From positions 496,001 through 560,000 of the forward strand of contig NZ_JACVPF010000001.1 in NCBI RefSeq assembly GCF_018882055.1: 64,000 bases of DNA, given 5' to 3'. Source of the DNA: Polynucleobacter sp. es-MAR-4 (lineage in GTDB: Bacteria; Pseudomonadota; Gammaproteobacteria; Burkholderiales; Burkholderiaceae). The translations under genes were made by a program, and so were the position numbers. This document shows positions 26,434 through 35,040 of this stretch, in pieces (positions within the stretch are counted from its first letter, which is position 1; each line of letters begins with the position of its first letter). The notes beneath the pieces are model-generated. The model was not told where the DNA came from. It worked only from the letters and a program-made list of their open reading frames with translations, and made no database searches.

Positions 26434-26937
26434 TTAGATGAGATGAAGCCAATGCCCCAATTGATGCCAAACGCTATTAGGCACCAGGGTTAGAAGCCAA
26501 GTCATCGTGAGATAACGCAGTAGCTTGCCTATGGCCATATAAATCAAGCAAGGCGCCCAAGGCAGCCTAAGCCACCCTGCAGCCAAACAAAGGGGGTCAC
26601 CAAATCCAGGCAGCCAAGATAATAGGAGCATCTTTGGGCCCCGCTCTTCCAACCAACGCTGCATTCTGCCGTTTGAGGGCCCCTTAAGAGACTCGAAACT
26701 ATTGCGACTGAGCAGTCCAAGCCACCAATTGAACATACCCCCCAAGGTATTGCCAATGGTGGCAACAAGGATAGCAATCCAATACAGATGTGGATTAACA
26801 GATACATATCCAAACAGGATGGGCTCGGAGCCAACGGGCAACAAAGTTGCAGAGACAAAGGCGCTGATAAATACTGCGGGCAAACCAACTGATGGCATAC
26901 CAAAGAAGTCGAAGAACTGGCTCAGCATTTGCTCCAT
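26434..26937 (-). CDS. YqaA family (DedA-like) inner-membrane protein
   Basis: A 167-residue membrane protein of the YqaA/DedA superfamily. ATLLPVGSEPILFGYV is the re-entrant entry motif and LLSWLPGFGDPLCLAAGWLRLPW matches the family's second conserved loop. About four to five spans are visible. DedA-fold proteins move or flip phospholipids or support proton-dependent processes; the exact role of YqaA is unknown. Its promoter region faces the acyl-CoA dehydrogenase gene on the other strand. Confidence 0.8.
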   Translation of the reverse strand: MEQMLSQFFDFFGMPSVGLPAVFISAFVSATLLPVGSEPILFGYVSVNPHLYWIAILVATIGNTLGGMFNWWLGLLSRNSFESLKGPSNGRMQRWLEERGPKMLLLSWLPGFGDPLCLAAGWLRLPWAPCLIYMAIGKLLRYLTMTWLLTLVPNSVWHQLGHWLHLI

Positions 26938-27125
26938 TAAGCAAGGGCCCCGGGTAAGCTAGCAAGCAAGTTCTTAGTCATCCCCCAAGTATGCCCCAAG
27001 CCCCATCAAGGCTAACAATCAGCTGGATGGGCAAGACTGGTTTTGGCTCGCCCGCAATTCTGAATTCTTGCTTAAACTGTAGGAATACGCCTATTGTTCA
27101 ACTACTCTTATTTACAGATTGCCAA

Positions 27126-28295
27126 ATGAATCACCCTATCCCCAAGCCAGACCAATACCAAGATATGCGCGAAGCCTTGCGCGACCTTTGCGGAAGTTTT
27201 GACTCTGCATACTGGCAAAAAGTGGACCATGAGCGAGCCTATCCAGAAGCATTTGTCGATGCCATGGCGCAAGCCGGTTGGTTGGCCGCCTTAATTCCAG
27301 AGGAATTCGGTGGTTCCGGCCTAGGTCTTGCCGAAGCCTCCGTCATCATGGAGGAGATCAATTTCTCTGGCGGTAATGCGGGATCTTGTCATGGTCAGAT
27401 GTACAACATGGGTACTTTGCTGCGCCATGGCTCGGATGCCCAAAAGAAACTCTACCTCCCTAAAATCGCTACCGGAGAATTGCGCCTTCAGACTATGGCA
27501 GTGACAGAACCTACTACCGGAACTGATACCACCAAACTCAAAACTACCGCCATCAAAAAAGGTGATAAGTACGTGGTGAATGGTCAGAAGGTTTGGATCT
27601 CTCGCATTCAGCATTCTGATTTAATGATTCTGCTGGCGCGCACTACCCCACTAGCAGAGGTAAAGAAAAAATCAGAAGGCATGTCCATCTTCATCGTCAA
27701 TCTCAAGGATGCGATTGGCAAAGGTATGACAATCCAGCCAATTGCCAATATGGTGAATCATGAAACCAATGAAGTCTTCTTTGATAACTTAGAGATTCCT
27801 GCTGAGAATTTAATCGGCGAGGAAGGTCAAGGCTTTAAGTACATCCTGGATGGACTCAATGCAGAGCGCACGCTGATTGCTGCCGAATGCATTGGTGATG
27901 CTTATTGGTTTGTAGATAAAGCACGTCGTTACGCTAATGAGCGCGTAGTTTTCGATCGCCCGATTGGCAAGAACCAAGGTATTCAGTTTCCAATTGCGGA
28001 TTCGTATATTGAGACGGAAGCTGCCAACCTGATGCGCTTTAAAGCCTGTGAACTTTTCGATGCCAAACAAGCCTGTGGCGCAGAGTCAAATATGGCTAAG
28101 TACCTGGCCGCTAAAGCTTCCTGGGAAGCTGCCAACGTTTGCCTGCAAACTCATGGTGGCTTCGGTTTTGCTAATGAATATGATGTCGAGCGCAAGTTCC
28201 GAGAGACTCGTCTCTATCAGGTAGCACCAATTTCGACTAACTTAATCTATTCCTATGTAGCCGAGCACGTTCTGGGGCTCCCTCGCTCGTTCTAG
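27126..28295 (+). CDS. Acyl-CoA dehydrogenase
   Basis: A 389-residue FAD enzyme that introduces a trans double bond into acyl-CoA. Visible are the N-terminal helical region (LIPEEFGGSGLGLAEASVIMEEI), the FAD/substrate loop MAVTEPTTGTDTTKLKT, QKVWISR, FFDNLEIPAENLIGEEGQGFKYIL and the C-terminal LQTHGGFGFANEYDVERKFRE with the QxHGGxG motif. I chose ATG at 27126 because conservation begins there; upstream codons in the same frame look non-coding. It is paired with a CoA-transferase gene 42 bp downstream, suggesting activation then oxidation of the same acid. Confidence 0.9.
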   Translation: MNHPIPKPDQYQDMREALRDLCGSFDSAYWQKVDHERAYPEAFVDAMAQAGWLAALIPEEFGGSGLGLAEASVIMEEINFSGGNAGSCHGQMYNMGTLLRHGSDAQKKLYLPKIATGELRLQTMAVTEPTTGTDTTKLKTTAIKKGDKYVVNGQKVWISRIQHSDLMILLARTTPLAEVKKKSEGMSIFIVNLKDAIGKGMTIQPIANMVNHETNEVFFDNLEIPAENLIGEEGQGFKYILDGLNAERTLIAAECIGDAYWFVDKARRYANERVVFDRPIGKNQGIQFPIADSYIETEAANLMRFKACELFDAKQACGAESNMAKYLAAKASWEAANVCLQTHGGFGFANEYDVERKFRETRLYQVAPISTNLIYSYVAEHVLGLPRSF

Positions 28296-28337
28296 GAAGT
28301 CAGGTCTTTTCATTCATTCAGCTGGATAAGTAATTAC

Positions 28338-29522
28338 ATGAGCATTCGCCCTCTAGATGGCATTACCGTAATTTCCCTGGAGCATGCCATTGCAGCTCCT
28401 TTTTGTACGCGCCAGTTAGCTGATTTAGGTGCACGCGTCATCAAGGTTGAACGGCCAGGCGCTGGAGACTTTGCCCGCGCCTATGATGAGCGCGTTAATG
28501 GCATGTCTTCTCACTTCACCTGGGTGAATCGCTCCAAAGAGAGTTTGACCTTAGATCTCAAGCAAGAATCCGCATTAGCGGCACTCAAAGCACTTCTCAA
28601 AACTGCGGACGTACTCGTGCAGAACTTAGCACCTGGTGCAGCAGCACGTATGGGGCTAACTGCAGAGCTCTTACAAAAAGATAATCCAGGTTTGATTTTG
28701 TGCGATATCTCGGGCTATGGAAATGATGGTCCTTATCGCGATAAAAAAGCTTACGACTTACTGATTCAAAGTGAGGCCGGATTCCTATCGGTTACCGGCA
28801 CACCAGAAACTCCGAGCAAAGCAGGAAACTCGATTGCAGATATTGCGGCAGGCATGTATGCCTACACCAATATTCTGGCGGCACTTCTGCAGAGAGGTAA
28901 AACTGGCAAGGGATCCACTATCGATGTATCTATGCTCGAGTCCCTAGGTGAATGGATGAGTTATCCGCTCTACTACGCGTATGAAGGAGCCACACCCCCT
29001 CCTCGTAATGGCGCATCTCATGCAACGATCTACCCATATGGACCTTTTAAGGCGGGTGATGGTGGCACCGTCATGCTGGGCCTACAAAATGATCGTGAAT
29101 GGGTTTTATTCTGCGAGGTGGTTCTTGAAAATCAAGCCCTTGCTAAAGATGAGCGCTTTGATAAAAACTTCAAGCGCAATGAAAAGCGAGATGAATTGCT
29201 CTCCATCATTGACGCTTGCTTTAGCAAGCTCACCACCGAGCAGGTAATTGCAAAACTAGATAAGGCCCAAATTGCCAATGCCCGCCTCAATGATATGCAA
29301 GGCCTATGGAATCACGATCAACTCAAAGCACGAGATCGATGGGTGCAAGTGGGTTCACCTGTGGGCCCTATTCCAGCCATGCTACCCCCGGGTAGCAATA
29401 ACAGCTTCGACTACCGCATGGATTCCATTCCCGCAGTTGGCCAACATACTGATGCAATCCTGTCTGAGTTAGGCATTTCAGCAAATGAAATTGAATCGAT
29501 GCGCACTCAAGGGGCGATTTAA
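28338..29522 (+). CDS. CaiB/BaiF (class III) CoA-transferase
   Basis: A 394-residue class III CoA-transferase, which moves CoA between an acyl-CoA donor and a carboxylic acid through an aspartyl intermediate. Family elements: LDGITVISLEHAIAAPFCTRQLADLGARVIKVE, FTWVNRSKESLTLDLK, LCDISGYGNDGPY and the catalytic-loop area KAYDLLIQSEAGFLSVTG (the Asp is in this segment), then GSTIDVSMLESL. Length is typical. With the upstream acyl-CoA dehydrogenase it probably forms a small organic-acid oxidation operon. Its end overlaps the convergent cls gene by 4 bp. Confidence 0.9.
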   Translation: MSIRPLDGITVISLEHAIAAPFCTRQLADLGARVIKVERPGAGDFARAYDERVNGMSSHFTWVNRSKESLTLDLKQESALAALKALLKTADVLVQNLAPGAAARMGLTAELLQKDNPGLILCDISGYGNDGPYRDKKAYDLLIQSEAGFLSVTGTPETPSKAGNSIADIAAGMYAYTNILAALLQRGKTGKGSTIDVSMLESLGEWMSYPLYYAYEGATPPPRNGASHATIYPYGPFKAGDGGTVMLGLQNDREWVLFCEVVLENQALAKDERFDKNFKRNEKRDELLSIIDACFSKLTTEQVIAKLDKAQIANARLNDMQGLWNHDQLKARDRWVQVGSPVGPIPAMLPPGSNNSFDYRMDSIPAVGQHTDAILSELGISANEIESMRTQGAI

Positions 29523-30994
29523 AGCAAAGGTGAAGACAGGTGGGCGGCATTCTCTAGCATGAAGCGCCAACGTGGACGCTTGCTCCACTTGACTGGATCG
29601 ACCATATCGGATTGAGCCAAGTAGGACTCAATCAAAGTTTCAAGCTTGGCGCAAAACTCATCGTTATAGACGATTAAGCTAATCTCAAAATTGAGACGTA
29701 AGCTACGTTGATCAAAATTCACTGAACCAAAAATCGCCACTTTCTTATCAATCAACAAACTCTTAGTGTGTAATAAGCCGCCATGAAATTCAGCGATATT
29801 GACGCCAGCACTCATCAGATCGGCGTAATAACTGCGACTACTCCAAGCGACCAAAGTAGAGTCATTTAACTTCGGCACAATCAAAGTAGTTTTTACGCCC
29901 CGACTAGCCGCAGCCATTAAGGCCTGAATCAAACCATCGTCTGGCCCAAAGTAAGGTGTAGTAATGGTGAGCTCTTCTCGCGCATCCATGATTGCAGAGA
30001 GCAGTACCTGATACAAGATATCGTCACGATAGACTGGCCCAGAAGAAAACTCTTGCGCCAAGACCTTTCCCTCATCCGGACTAGAGGCCGGCACTACATC
30101 ATTGAAGTGCGTAATATTTGGATTATCAACACTCCAGTCAAATGAGAATGTCAGCTCAAACTGGGATGCAACAGGTCCCTCAATTCTGACCATGGCATCA
30201 ACCCACTCACCCACCCCTGAGTCTTGTTTGAATGTACGCGGGTCAACCATATTCATGCTACCGGTCCACACGATAGCGTTATCGATTACAAAAATCTTGC
30301 GGTGCAGCCTGAGATCAGCGCGGCGAAATTGAAAGCGCCCGATTTGAATGGGTAAGGCCTCTGTTACCTGAATTCCTGCTTTTCTGAAGCGATTAGGCCA
30401 GGTAGATTTAAACCAGTCTTTACTACCAAGGGAATCTAGTAATACCTTACAAGTTACGCCGCGCTTAGCTGCAGCAATTAAGGCCTCGCCAACACGATCC
30501 GCATCACCGCCCAGAGCCCATATATAGAACTCCAAATGCAGCGTTTTCTTTGCTTGATTTATTTCATCAATAAATTGCTGCAGAATATTTAGCGAGTTAG
30601 TGTGGAGCTCAATCTTATTGCCAGCAACTACTGGAGAGCCATTTTTGGCCTCTGCTAATAAGCTGAGCGCCCTTCCCTCTACTGGTAACTGCTGCCTATC
30701 TGCCGAGTAGCGCTTGCGCATACTGTCGGTAATAGCCGCATACTCCTTATCCATGCGAATAATTTTTCGAGTCAACTTACGACCAACGGGGCGCTCGCCA
30801 ATCAAGATATAGAGACTGATACCTAGAACCGGGAACAAAACCACAATCAGGAACCATGCGAGAACAACACCTACCGGCCTTCTTACGGAAATCAATCTGA
30901 ATCCGAACAGAATCACAATAATGGCATGTGCTATTGGCACCCAAATTAATGAAAAACCAAAGATGGATCCCAGTAGGTAATTTAATATGTTCAT
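29519..30994 (-). CDS. cls: Cardiolipin synthase
   Basis: A 491-residue phospholipase-D-superfamily enzyme that condenses phosphatidylglycerol into cardiolipin at the inner membrane. Two N-terminal spans (IAHAIIVILFGFRLIS and VGVVLAWFLIVVLFPVLG) are followed by two catalytic HKD motifs: LRLHRKIFVIDNAIVWTGSM and LLHTKSLLIDKKVAIFGSVN. Length is typical of ClsA-type enzymes. Its ATG overlaps the stop of the upstream EEP nuclease gene by 4 bp, so translation is coupled. Confidence 0.92.
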   Translation of the reverse strand: MNILNYLLGSIFGFSLIWVPIAHAIIVILFGFRLISVRRPVGVVLAWFLIVVLFPVLGISLYILIGERPVGRKLTRKIIRMDKEYAAITDSMRKRYSADRQQLPVEGRALSLLAEAKNGSPVVAGNKIELHTNSLNILQQFIDEINQAKKTLHLEFYIWALGGDADRVGEALIAAAKRGVTCKVLLDSLGSKDWFKSTWPNRFRKAGIQVTEALPIQIGRFQFRRADLRLHRKIFVIDNAIVWTGSMNMVDPRTFKQDSGVGEWVDAMVRIEGPVASQFELTFSFDWSVDNPNITHFNDVVPASSPDEGKVLAQEFSSGPVYRDDILYQVLLSAIMDAREELTITTPYFGPDDGLIQALMAAASRGVKTTLIVPKLNDSTLVAWSSRSYYADLMSAGVNIAEFHGGLLHTKSLLIDKKVAIFGSVNFDQRSLRLNFEISLIVYNDEFCAKLETLIESYLAQSDMVDPVKWSKRPRWRFMLENAAHLSSPLL

Positions 30995-31743
30995 AAGATT
31001 TCAAGTTCCGCTGTAATGCCTAAGTGATCAGATAATTTCAACCATTCATGCAGCACTTCTGCAGAATGGACTTTTAAGCCCCGCACATAAATTCGATCCA
31101 TCGGCAGCATCGGCTTTACGCTTGGGAAAGTTTTTGCAGGGGCGCCGGTGAGCACCTCAAAAACTTCGTCAAAACCAGCGGCACGCATCGGTGCACTAAT
31201 GCGGTTGCGCCAATCATTAAAGTCGCCCGCCACAATCGCTGGGCCACCACCAGCAAGAGAATCTATGTAATGAATAATCTCATCTAGTTGACGCTCCCGA
31301 CCTCTTTCAAATAAAGCGAGATGGACACAAAAACAATGTATTGGCGTTGCCACTCCCTCTAATTGGGTAATGCTGTGAAGCAAACCCCGCCTCTCAAATC
31401 GATAAGCAGAGATGTCATAGTTCTCACCCTTATGCAATGGCCTTTTAGAGAGGATCGCATTGCCATGATGACCGTTGGGATACTCGACATTTTTTCCGTA
31501 ATGCCAATCATGCCAAAAGTCTTCAGATAAAAAATGGGTTAGCTCAGTCAAAGGCCATTGGCCAAATCGCCTAATTCGCCCGCGATGTTCTTGTTGAAGT
31601 TCTTGCAGAAATAGTAAATCCGGGTGGTGGCTACGCATTTTTTGACGTAACTCATAAATAGTGGACTTTCTGTGTAAAGGAGATAAACCTTTATGCACAT
31701 TCATCGTCATGACGCTAAATCGACCTAAGTGAATTTGAGTCAT
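30991..31743 (-). CDS. Endonuclease/exonuclease/phosphatase family protein
   Basis: A 250-residue EEP-fold protein. The N-terminus shows SVMTMNVHKGLSPLHR (the metal-binding Asn), LLFLQELQQ (catalytic Glu), then IVAGDFNDWRN (GDFN motif) and the C-terminal LKLSDHLGITAELEI (SDH motif with the catalytic His). It has no signal peptide. In E. coli the YbhP-ClsB pair has the same EEP-plus-cardiolipin-synthase arrangement, so it may belong to phospholipid metabolism rather than DNA repair. It overlaps both neighbours (4 bp with cls, 1 bp with the Bfd-like gene). Confidence 0.85.
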   Translation of the reverse strand: MTQIHLGRFSVMTMNVHKGLSPLHRKSTIYELRQKMRSHHPDLLFLQELQQEHRGRIRRFGQWPLTELTHFLSEDFWHDWHYGKNVEYPNGHHGNAILSKRPLHKGENYDISAYRFERRGLLHSITQLEGVATPIHCFCVHLALFERGRERQLDEIIHYIDSLAGGGPAIVAGDFNDWRNRISAPMRAAGFDEVFEVLTGAPAKTFPSVKPMLPMDRIYVRGLKVHSAEVLHEWLKLSDHLGITAELEIL

Positions 31744-31943
31744 TAAAACTGTCCTGCAGCGCGTTGGCGTCTTACGCGTGCCAAATAAATTTCACCCTCA
31801 ACCAAATCCTGGCATTGCATGCACTTATTGCAAATGGAAGCCTGCTCACGTAACTCATCAATGGAGTTAATCGGATGCTCGTCGAGATATTCGCGAAGAT
31901 CTATATCAAGAACCTCATTGCAGAGGCAGATAACTTCAGCCAT
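31743..31943 (-). CDS. Bfd-like [2Fe-2S] ferredoxin
   Basis: A 66-residue protein of the bacterioferritin-associated ferredoxin/BFD domain type. C6-x-C8 at the N-terminus (ICLCNEV) and CNKCMQC at 38-44 supply the cluster ligands; one extra Cys is present. Bfd normally donates electrons to release iron from bacterioferritin, but no ferritin gene is adjacent. Its stop overlaps the next start (TAATG), and it heads an operon with the EEP nuclease and cardiolipin synthase. Confidence 0.75.
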   Translation of the reverse strand: MAEVICLCNEVLDIDLREYLDEHPINSIDELREQASICNKCMQCQDLVEGEIYLARVRRQRAAGQF

Positions 31944-32009
31944 GGGTCAAAAAAGGAGGAATTGTTTGCATTTATGCCATTTTGCCATCGCCTTGCTAGA
32001 ATCGAGCCC

Positions 32010-32705
32010 ATGTTTACGACCTTTCAGGACGCCTTTTCACTCCTCGCACATCTCGATGCTGGGGTTATCGGTATTGTGCAGGTCTCCCTCTTAGTCAGCT
32101 TGAGCGCTTTGCTGCTCGGCACATTGCTTGGCTTGCCCATCGGCGCCCTGCTGGCAACAGAAGAATTTAAGGGTAAGCAGACAATTACGATCACTCTGAA
32201 TACGCTCATGGGCGTCCCAACAGTGATCGTTGGCGTCGTGGTCTACCTCCTGCTTTCACGTACAGGGCCCTTAGGCGTATGGGGATGGCTTTTTACACCC
32301 AAGGGCATGATCCTAGCCCAAACACTGCTCACAACCCCCTTAATTGCGGCTCTAAGCCGCCAAATTCTAGAAGATTCCTGGAGAATTCATCGGGAATCAT
32401 TTATGGCACTTCGACTGCCAAGGCTTTCTGCCCTGAAATGGCTAGTTTGGGACTGCCGCTTTTCACTCACGATTGCCATATTGGCTGGACTAGCTAGGGC
32501 AATATCGGAAGTTGGCGCTGTAATGATCGTAGGTGGGAATATTGATCACTCCACCCGCACTATGACCACAGCCATTGCACTAGAAACCAGCAAGGGTGAT
32601 CTACCCTTAGCTCTAGCCTTAGGTATTGTGCTGCTAGCTATTGTGCTACTGGCAAACCTCTTTACATTTGCAGTACGCGAGATTGCGGAGCGTCGCTATG
32701 GTTAA
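32010..32705 (+). CDS. tupB: Tungstate/molybdate ABC transporter permease, TupB-like
   Basis: A 231-residue inner-membrane permease with five to six spans. LLLGTLLGLPIGALLATEEFKG, LMGVPTVIVGVVVYLLLSRTGPLG and ISEVGAVMIVGGNI match TupB-type permeases, which import tungstate. I chose ATG at 32010; another Met at 31974 is in frame but lies before the expected N-terminus. It overlaps the ATPase gene by 8 bp. The substrate-binding subunit (TupA) is not in the window. The formate dehydrogenase block that follows needs a tungsten or molybdenum cofactor, which supports this substrate. Confidence 0.75.
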   Translation: MFTTFQDAFSLLAHLDAGVIGIVQVSLLVSLSALLLGTLLGLPIGALLATEEFKGKQTITITLNTLMGVPTVIVGVVVYLLLSRTGPLGVWGWLFTPKGMILAQTLLTTPLIAALSRQILEDSWRIHRESFMALRLPRLSALKWLVWDCRFSLTIAILAGLARAISEVGAVMIVGGNIDHSTRTMTTAIALETSKGDLPLALALGIVLLAIVLLANLFTFAVREIAERRYG

Positions 32706-33408
32706 TACCTCCGAACAATTTAAGCAATTTATCGAACTGAAAGGCGTCATCGTCAAAAGCGATGGGCGCATCATTCTAGATATTCCTCATGCCATTATTC
32801 CCGCCGATCGAATCTGTGCCTGCATTGGCCCCAATGGCGCTGGAAAAACAACCTTCCTCAAGCTAATCGATGGCTTGATTAAACCGGATTCAGGCACCAT
32901 CACCTATTCGAATGGACCCGTTAAGTCATCGCTGGTATTGCACCATACGCCAATGATCAAGGCTTCAGCGAGAGCCAACATGGCCATGGTCAAGGACTCT
33001 GATCCCTCAATTCACTCAGCCGCCATTAATGCAGTCATGGAGCAGATCGGCTTAAGCCAACTTGCCAATAGCCCTGCGCATAAGCTCTCCGCAGGAGAAA
33101 GGCAAAAGTTGTGTTTAGGTCGCGCTATTTTGCAAAAGCCGAATCTGGTTTTACTAGATGAACCTACGGCCAATTTAGACCCAAACACCACAGAGCAAGT
33201 TGAAGAAATGATGCGTCAATTTAAGCTGCAGGGTTCAGATGTCATCTTCACCTCCCACCAACTCGCACAAGTGCAAAGACTGGCGGAGTACATCATCTTC
33301 ATCGATCAGGGTCAGATAAAAGAAAAAGGACCCGTAGGTCCTTTCTTTGCCGATCCTCAAACACAAGCAGCTAAGCGCTACTTACATCAAGAGTTGCTCG
33401 CCGACTAA
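32698..33408 (+). CDS. tupC: Tungstate/molybdate ABC transporter ATP-binding protein, TupC-like
   Basis: A 236-residue ABC ATPase. Walker A is GPNGAGKTTFLK, the signature is KLSAGERQKLCLGRA, Walker B is LVLLDEPTANLD, and the H-loop is IFTSHQLAQVQ. The start at 32698 lies within the permease gene behind a GGAG. The ATPase drives uptake through TupB. The stop directly abuts the stop of the convergent small exported-protein gene. Assignment to tungstate rests on its partner permease. Confidence 0.75.
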   Translation: MVNTSEQFKQFIELKGVIVKSDGRIILDIPHAIIPADRICACIGPNGAGKTTFLKLIDGLIKPDSGTITYSNGPVKSSLVLHHTPMIKASARANMAMVKDSDPSIHSAAINAVMEQIGLSQLANSPAHKLSAGERQKLCLGRAILQKPNLVLLDEPTANLDPNTTEQVEEMMRQFKLQGSDVIFTSHQLAQVQRLAEYIIFIDQGQIKEKGPVGPFFADPQTQAAKRYLHQELLAD

Positions 33409-33690
33409 TTACTTTGCTGCTGGCGCTGGAGCAGCTGCTGCTGCCACCGGTGCTACAAATGGTGGCGGTGCTACACAAGCTGCAGGGGCAGGCGTACCAG
33501 CCACTCGGAATTTATCAGCCACCTTATTCATAGATTGGCAAAGCTGATAAGCCCCAACCCTTCCAGAATATGCTGTCTTAGCTTTTGCAAGATCGGCTGC
33601 TGCTTGAGCCTCTGGCGTCAAAGGCGGCAAGGCAGCGAATGCAGCAGCACTTGCAAATGAACAGAGAGTGAAAGCAATGATTTTTTTCAT
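33409..33690 (-). CDS. Small exported protein with Ala/Pro-rich tail
   Basis: A 93-residue protein with a Sec signal peptide (MKKIIAFTLCSFASAAAFAA, cleavage after AFA). The mature part is a short helical segment (TPEAQAAADLAKAKTAYSGR, with two Cys: LCQS and AACV) and an Ala/Pro/Val tail. I chose the inner ATG because AAGGA lies 7 nt upstream of it, while it would touch the outer ATG at 33696. It lies 10 bp downstream of the FDH gamma gene in the same direction, so it is probably the last gene of the fdh operon. The function is unknown. Confidence 0.65.
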   Translation of the reverse strand: MKKIIAFTLCSFASAAAFAALPPLTPEAQAAADLAKAKTAYSGRVGAYQLCQSMNKVADKFRVAGTPAPAACVAPPPFVAPVAAAAAPAPAAK

Positions 33691-33700
33691 GGCCATGTCC

Positions 33701-34756
33701 TTATTTATTAATCTTGTCATACCAGAGCTCATGGTGCTCTTTAGCCCAAGTAGCGTCAACATAGCCAGTCTTCATGCCGTCGATTGAGCCCTGCATACCA
33801 ATCGTACCAATGTAGATGTGACCCATTGCCATTGCGGTCATCAAGATAGCAGCGGAGCTATGGATGATGTTGGCTAATTGCATAGTGCCGCGCAAGTACT
33901 GGATATCCATGAATGGCACGATCATATCGAGCACAAATCCTGAGGCAGAAATAATCAAGCCCAAGAAAACCATACCAAACCAGAACCAGAACTTCTCACC
34001 AAAATTAAAGAAGCCGGCTGGCACATGCTTACCAGAGAAGATTCCACCGAAAGACATTAACCAAGCCATGTCACCCTCTCCGAAAATGTTCTTGCGAACA
34101 AAGAGGAGGAAGAAAATAACGATGCTTAATGTAAATAGCGGACCAACAAAGTTATGAATGTTTTTGCAAACCATTAAGAATGAGCCATAAGCTGCACCAC
34201 CCATCAATGGCATGGCAAAGAACTTGCCGTACAAAATCAACAAGCCAGTAAATGCAAGAGCAATAAAGCTAAATGCCATAGTCCAATGGGTCAGTCGATC
34301 AAAGCCATTGAAACGCTTGATCTTTACACCAGACATCGGCTCATGTAGCTTGATTGAGCCCTTGAGGGTATACATTGCAATCACACCAAAGAATGCAATA
34401 GCTAGTAACCAGCCACCATAGACAGTAATCACGCCGTTACGAATTAAGCGCCACTGCTGACCTGAGCGCTGAATCAATACACTCGCTTCTTTGTCTGGAA
34501 TGCTCACGTAGTTGTAAGGATCGCTATTAGCCGTATCCCAAATTGCACCCTCTTTAGGCGCAGTATTTGCTGGTTGTGATTGAGCTTGAGTGCCATTAGG
34601 AATTGCATTGAGATTCTTAGGAATATCAATTCCGCTTGGTGATGGCAATGGTTGCATTGGCGCACGCTCGGCCAAGCTCACACCGCTTAGCAAGCTAAGT
34701 GATACGCCCAGAGCCAAGACCCAGGAGCGACTAACACTTGAAAATGATCGATTCAT
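33701..34756 (-). CDS. Formate dehydrogenase gamma subunit (cytochrome b)
   Basis: A 351-residue membrane cytochrome b subunit that anchors formate dehydrogenase and passes electrons to quinone. A signal peptide (ALGVSLSLLSGVSLA) precedes a long periplasmic region, then spans at about 128-150, 178-200, 217-240, 260-285 and 300-320. Candidate heme ligands are His in RFNGFDRLTHWTMAFSF, KNIHNFVG and HSSAAILMTAMAMGHIY, as in FdnI/FdoI-type proteins. The long N-terminal extension before the first span is typical of betaproteobacterial FDH gamma. It lies downstream of the beta subunit and a lipoprotein gene. Confidence 0.88.
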   Translation of the reverse strand: MNRSFSSVSRSWVLALGVSLSLLSGVSLAERAPMQPLPSPSGIDIPKNLNAIPNGTQAQSQPANTAPKEGAIWDTANSDPYNYVSIPDKEASVLIQRSGQQWRLIRNGVITVYGGWLLAIAFFGVIAMYTLKGSIKLHEPMSGVKIKRFNGFDRLTHWTMAFSFIALAFTGLLILYGKFFAMPLMGGAAYGSFLMVCKNIHNFVGPLFTLSIVIFFLLFVRKNIFGEGDMAWLMSFGGIFSGKHVPAGFFNFGEKFWFWFGMVFLGLIISASGFVLDMIVPFMDIQYLRGTMQLANIIHSSAAILMTAMAMGHIYIGTIGMQGSIDGMKTGYVDATWAKEHHELWYDKINK

Positions 34757-34803
34757 ACAAATATCCTTAAACGTTTTCGTTTTATTTATTGTTGTTTAAC
34801 TGA

Positions 34804-35040
34804 TCACTTAGCGCGTGAATACTCAGATTGCTTCTGATTGCGCTTGTTAATCGCCTCCGTCCAACTGGCTTGATCACCCGGAGTCCAACCCTTCGTCATG
34901 AATCCATTGTCAGCACCCATGTAAGGAGCTACGTCTGGACGCTTTGCAGCTTTTGCTGCAATTTCAGGAGGTTCTGAACAAGCAGCCAATAAAGCGCCAG
35001 CTGCTATGCATAGACCGAGAGTTTTGAAATTCAATTTCAT
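34804..35040 (-). CDS. Small lipoprotein within the fdh operon
   Basis: A 78-residue lipoprotein. The signal peptide ends in LLAACSE, a clear lipobox, so the mature protein of about 58 residues is lipid-anchored. The mature part (PYMGADNGFMTKGWTPGDQA and a Lys/Gln-rich end) has no domain I recognise. Its ATG overlaps the stop of the beta-subunit gene by 4 bp, so it is coupled to FDH synthesis. A role in assembly or stability of the membrane-bound enzyme is inference from position only. Confidence 0.75.
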   Translation of the reverse strand: MKLNFKTLGLCIAAGALLAACSEPPEIAAKAAKRPDVAPYMGADNGFMTKGWTPGDQASWTEAINKRNQKQSEYSRAK

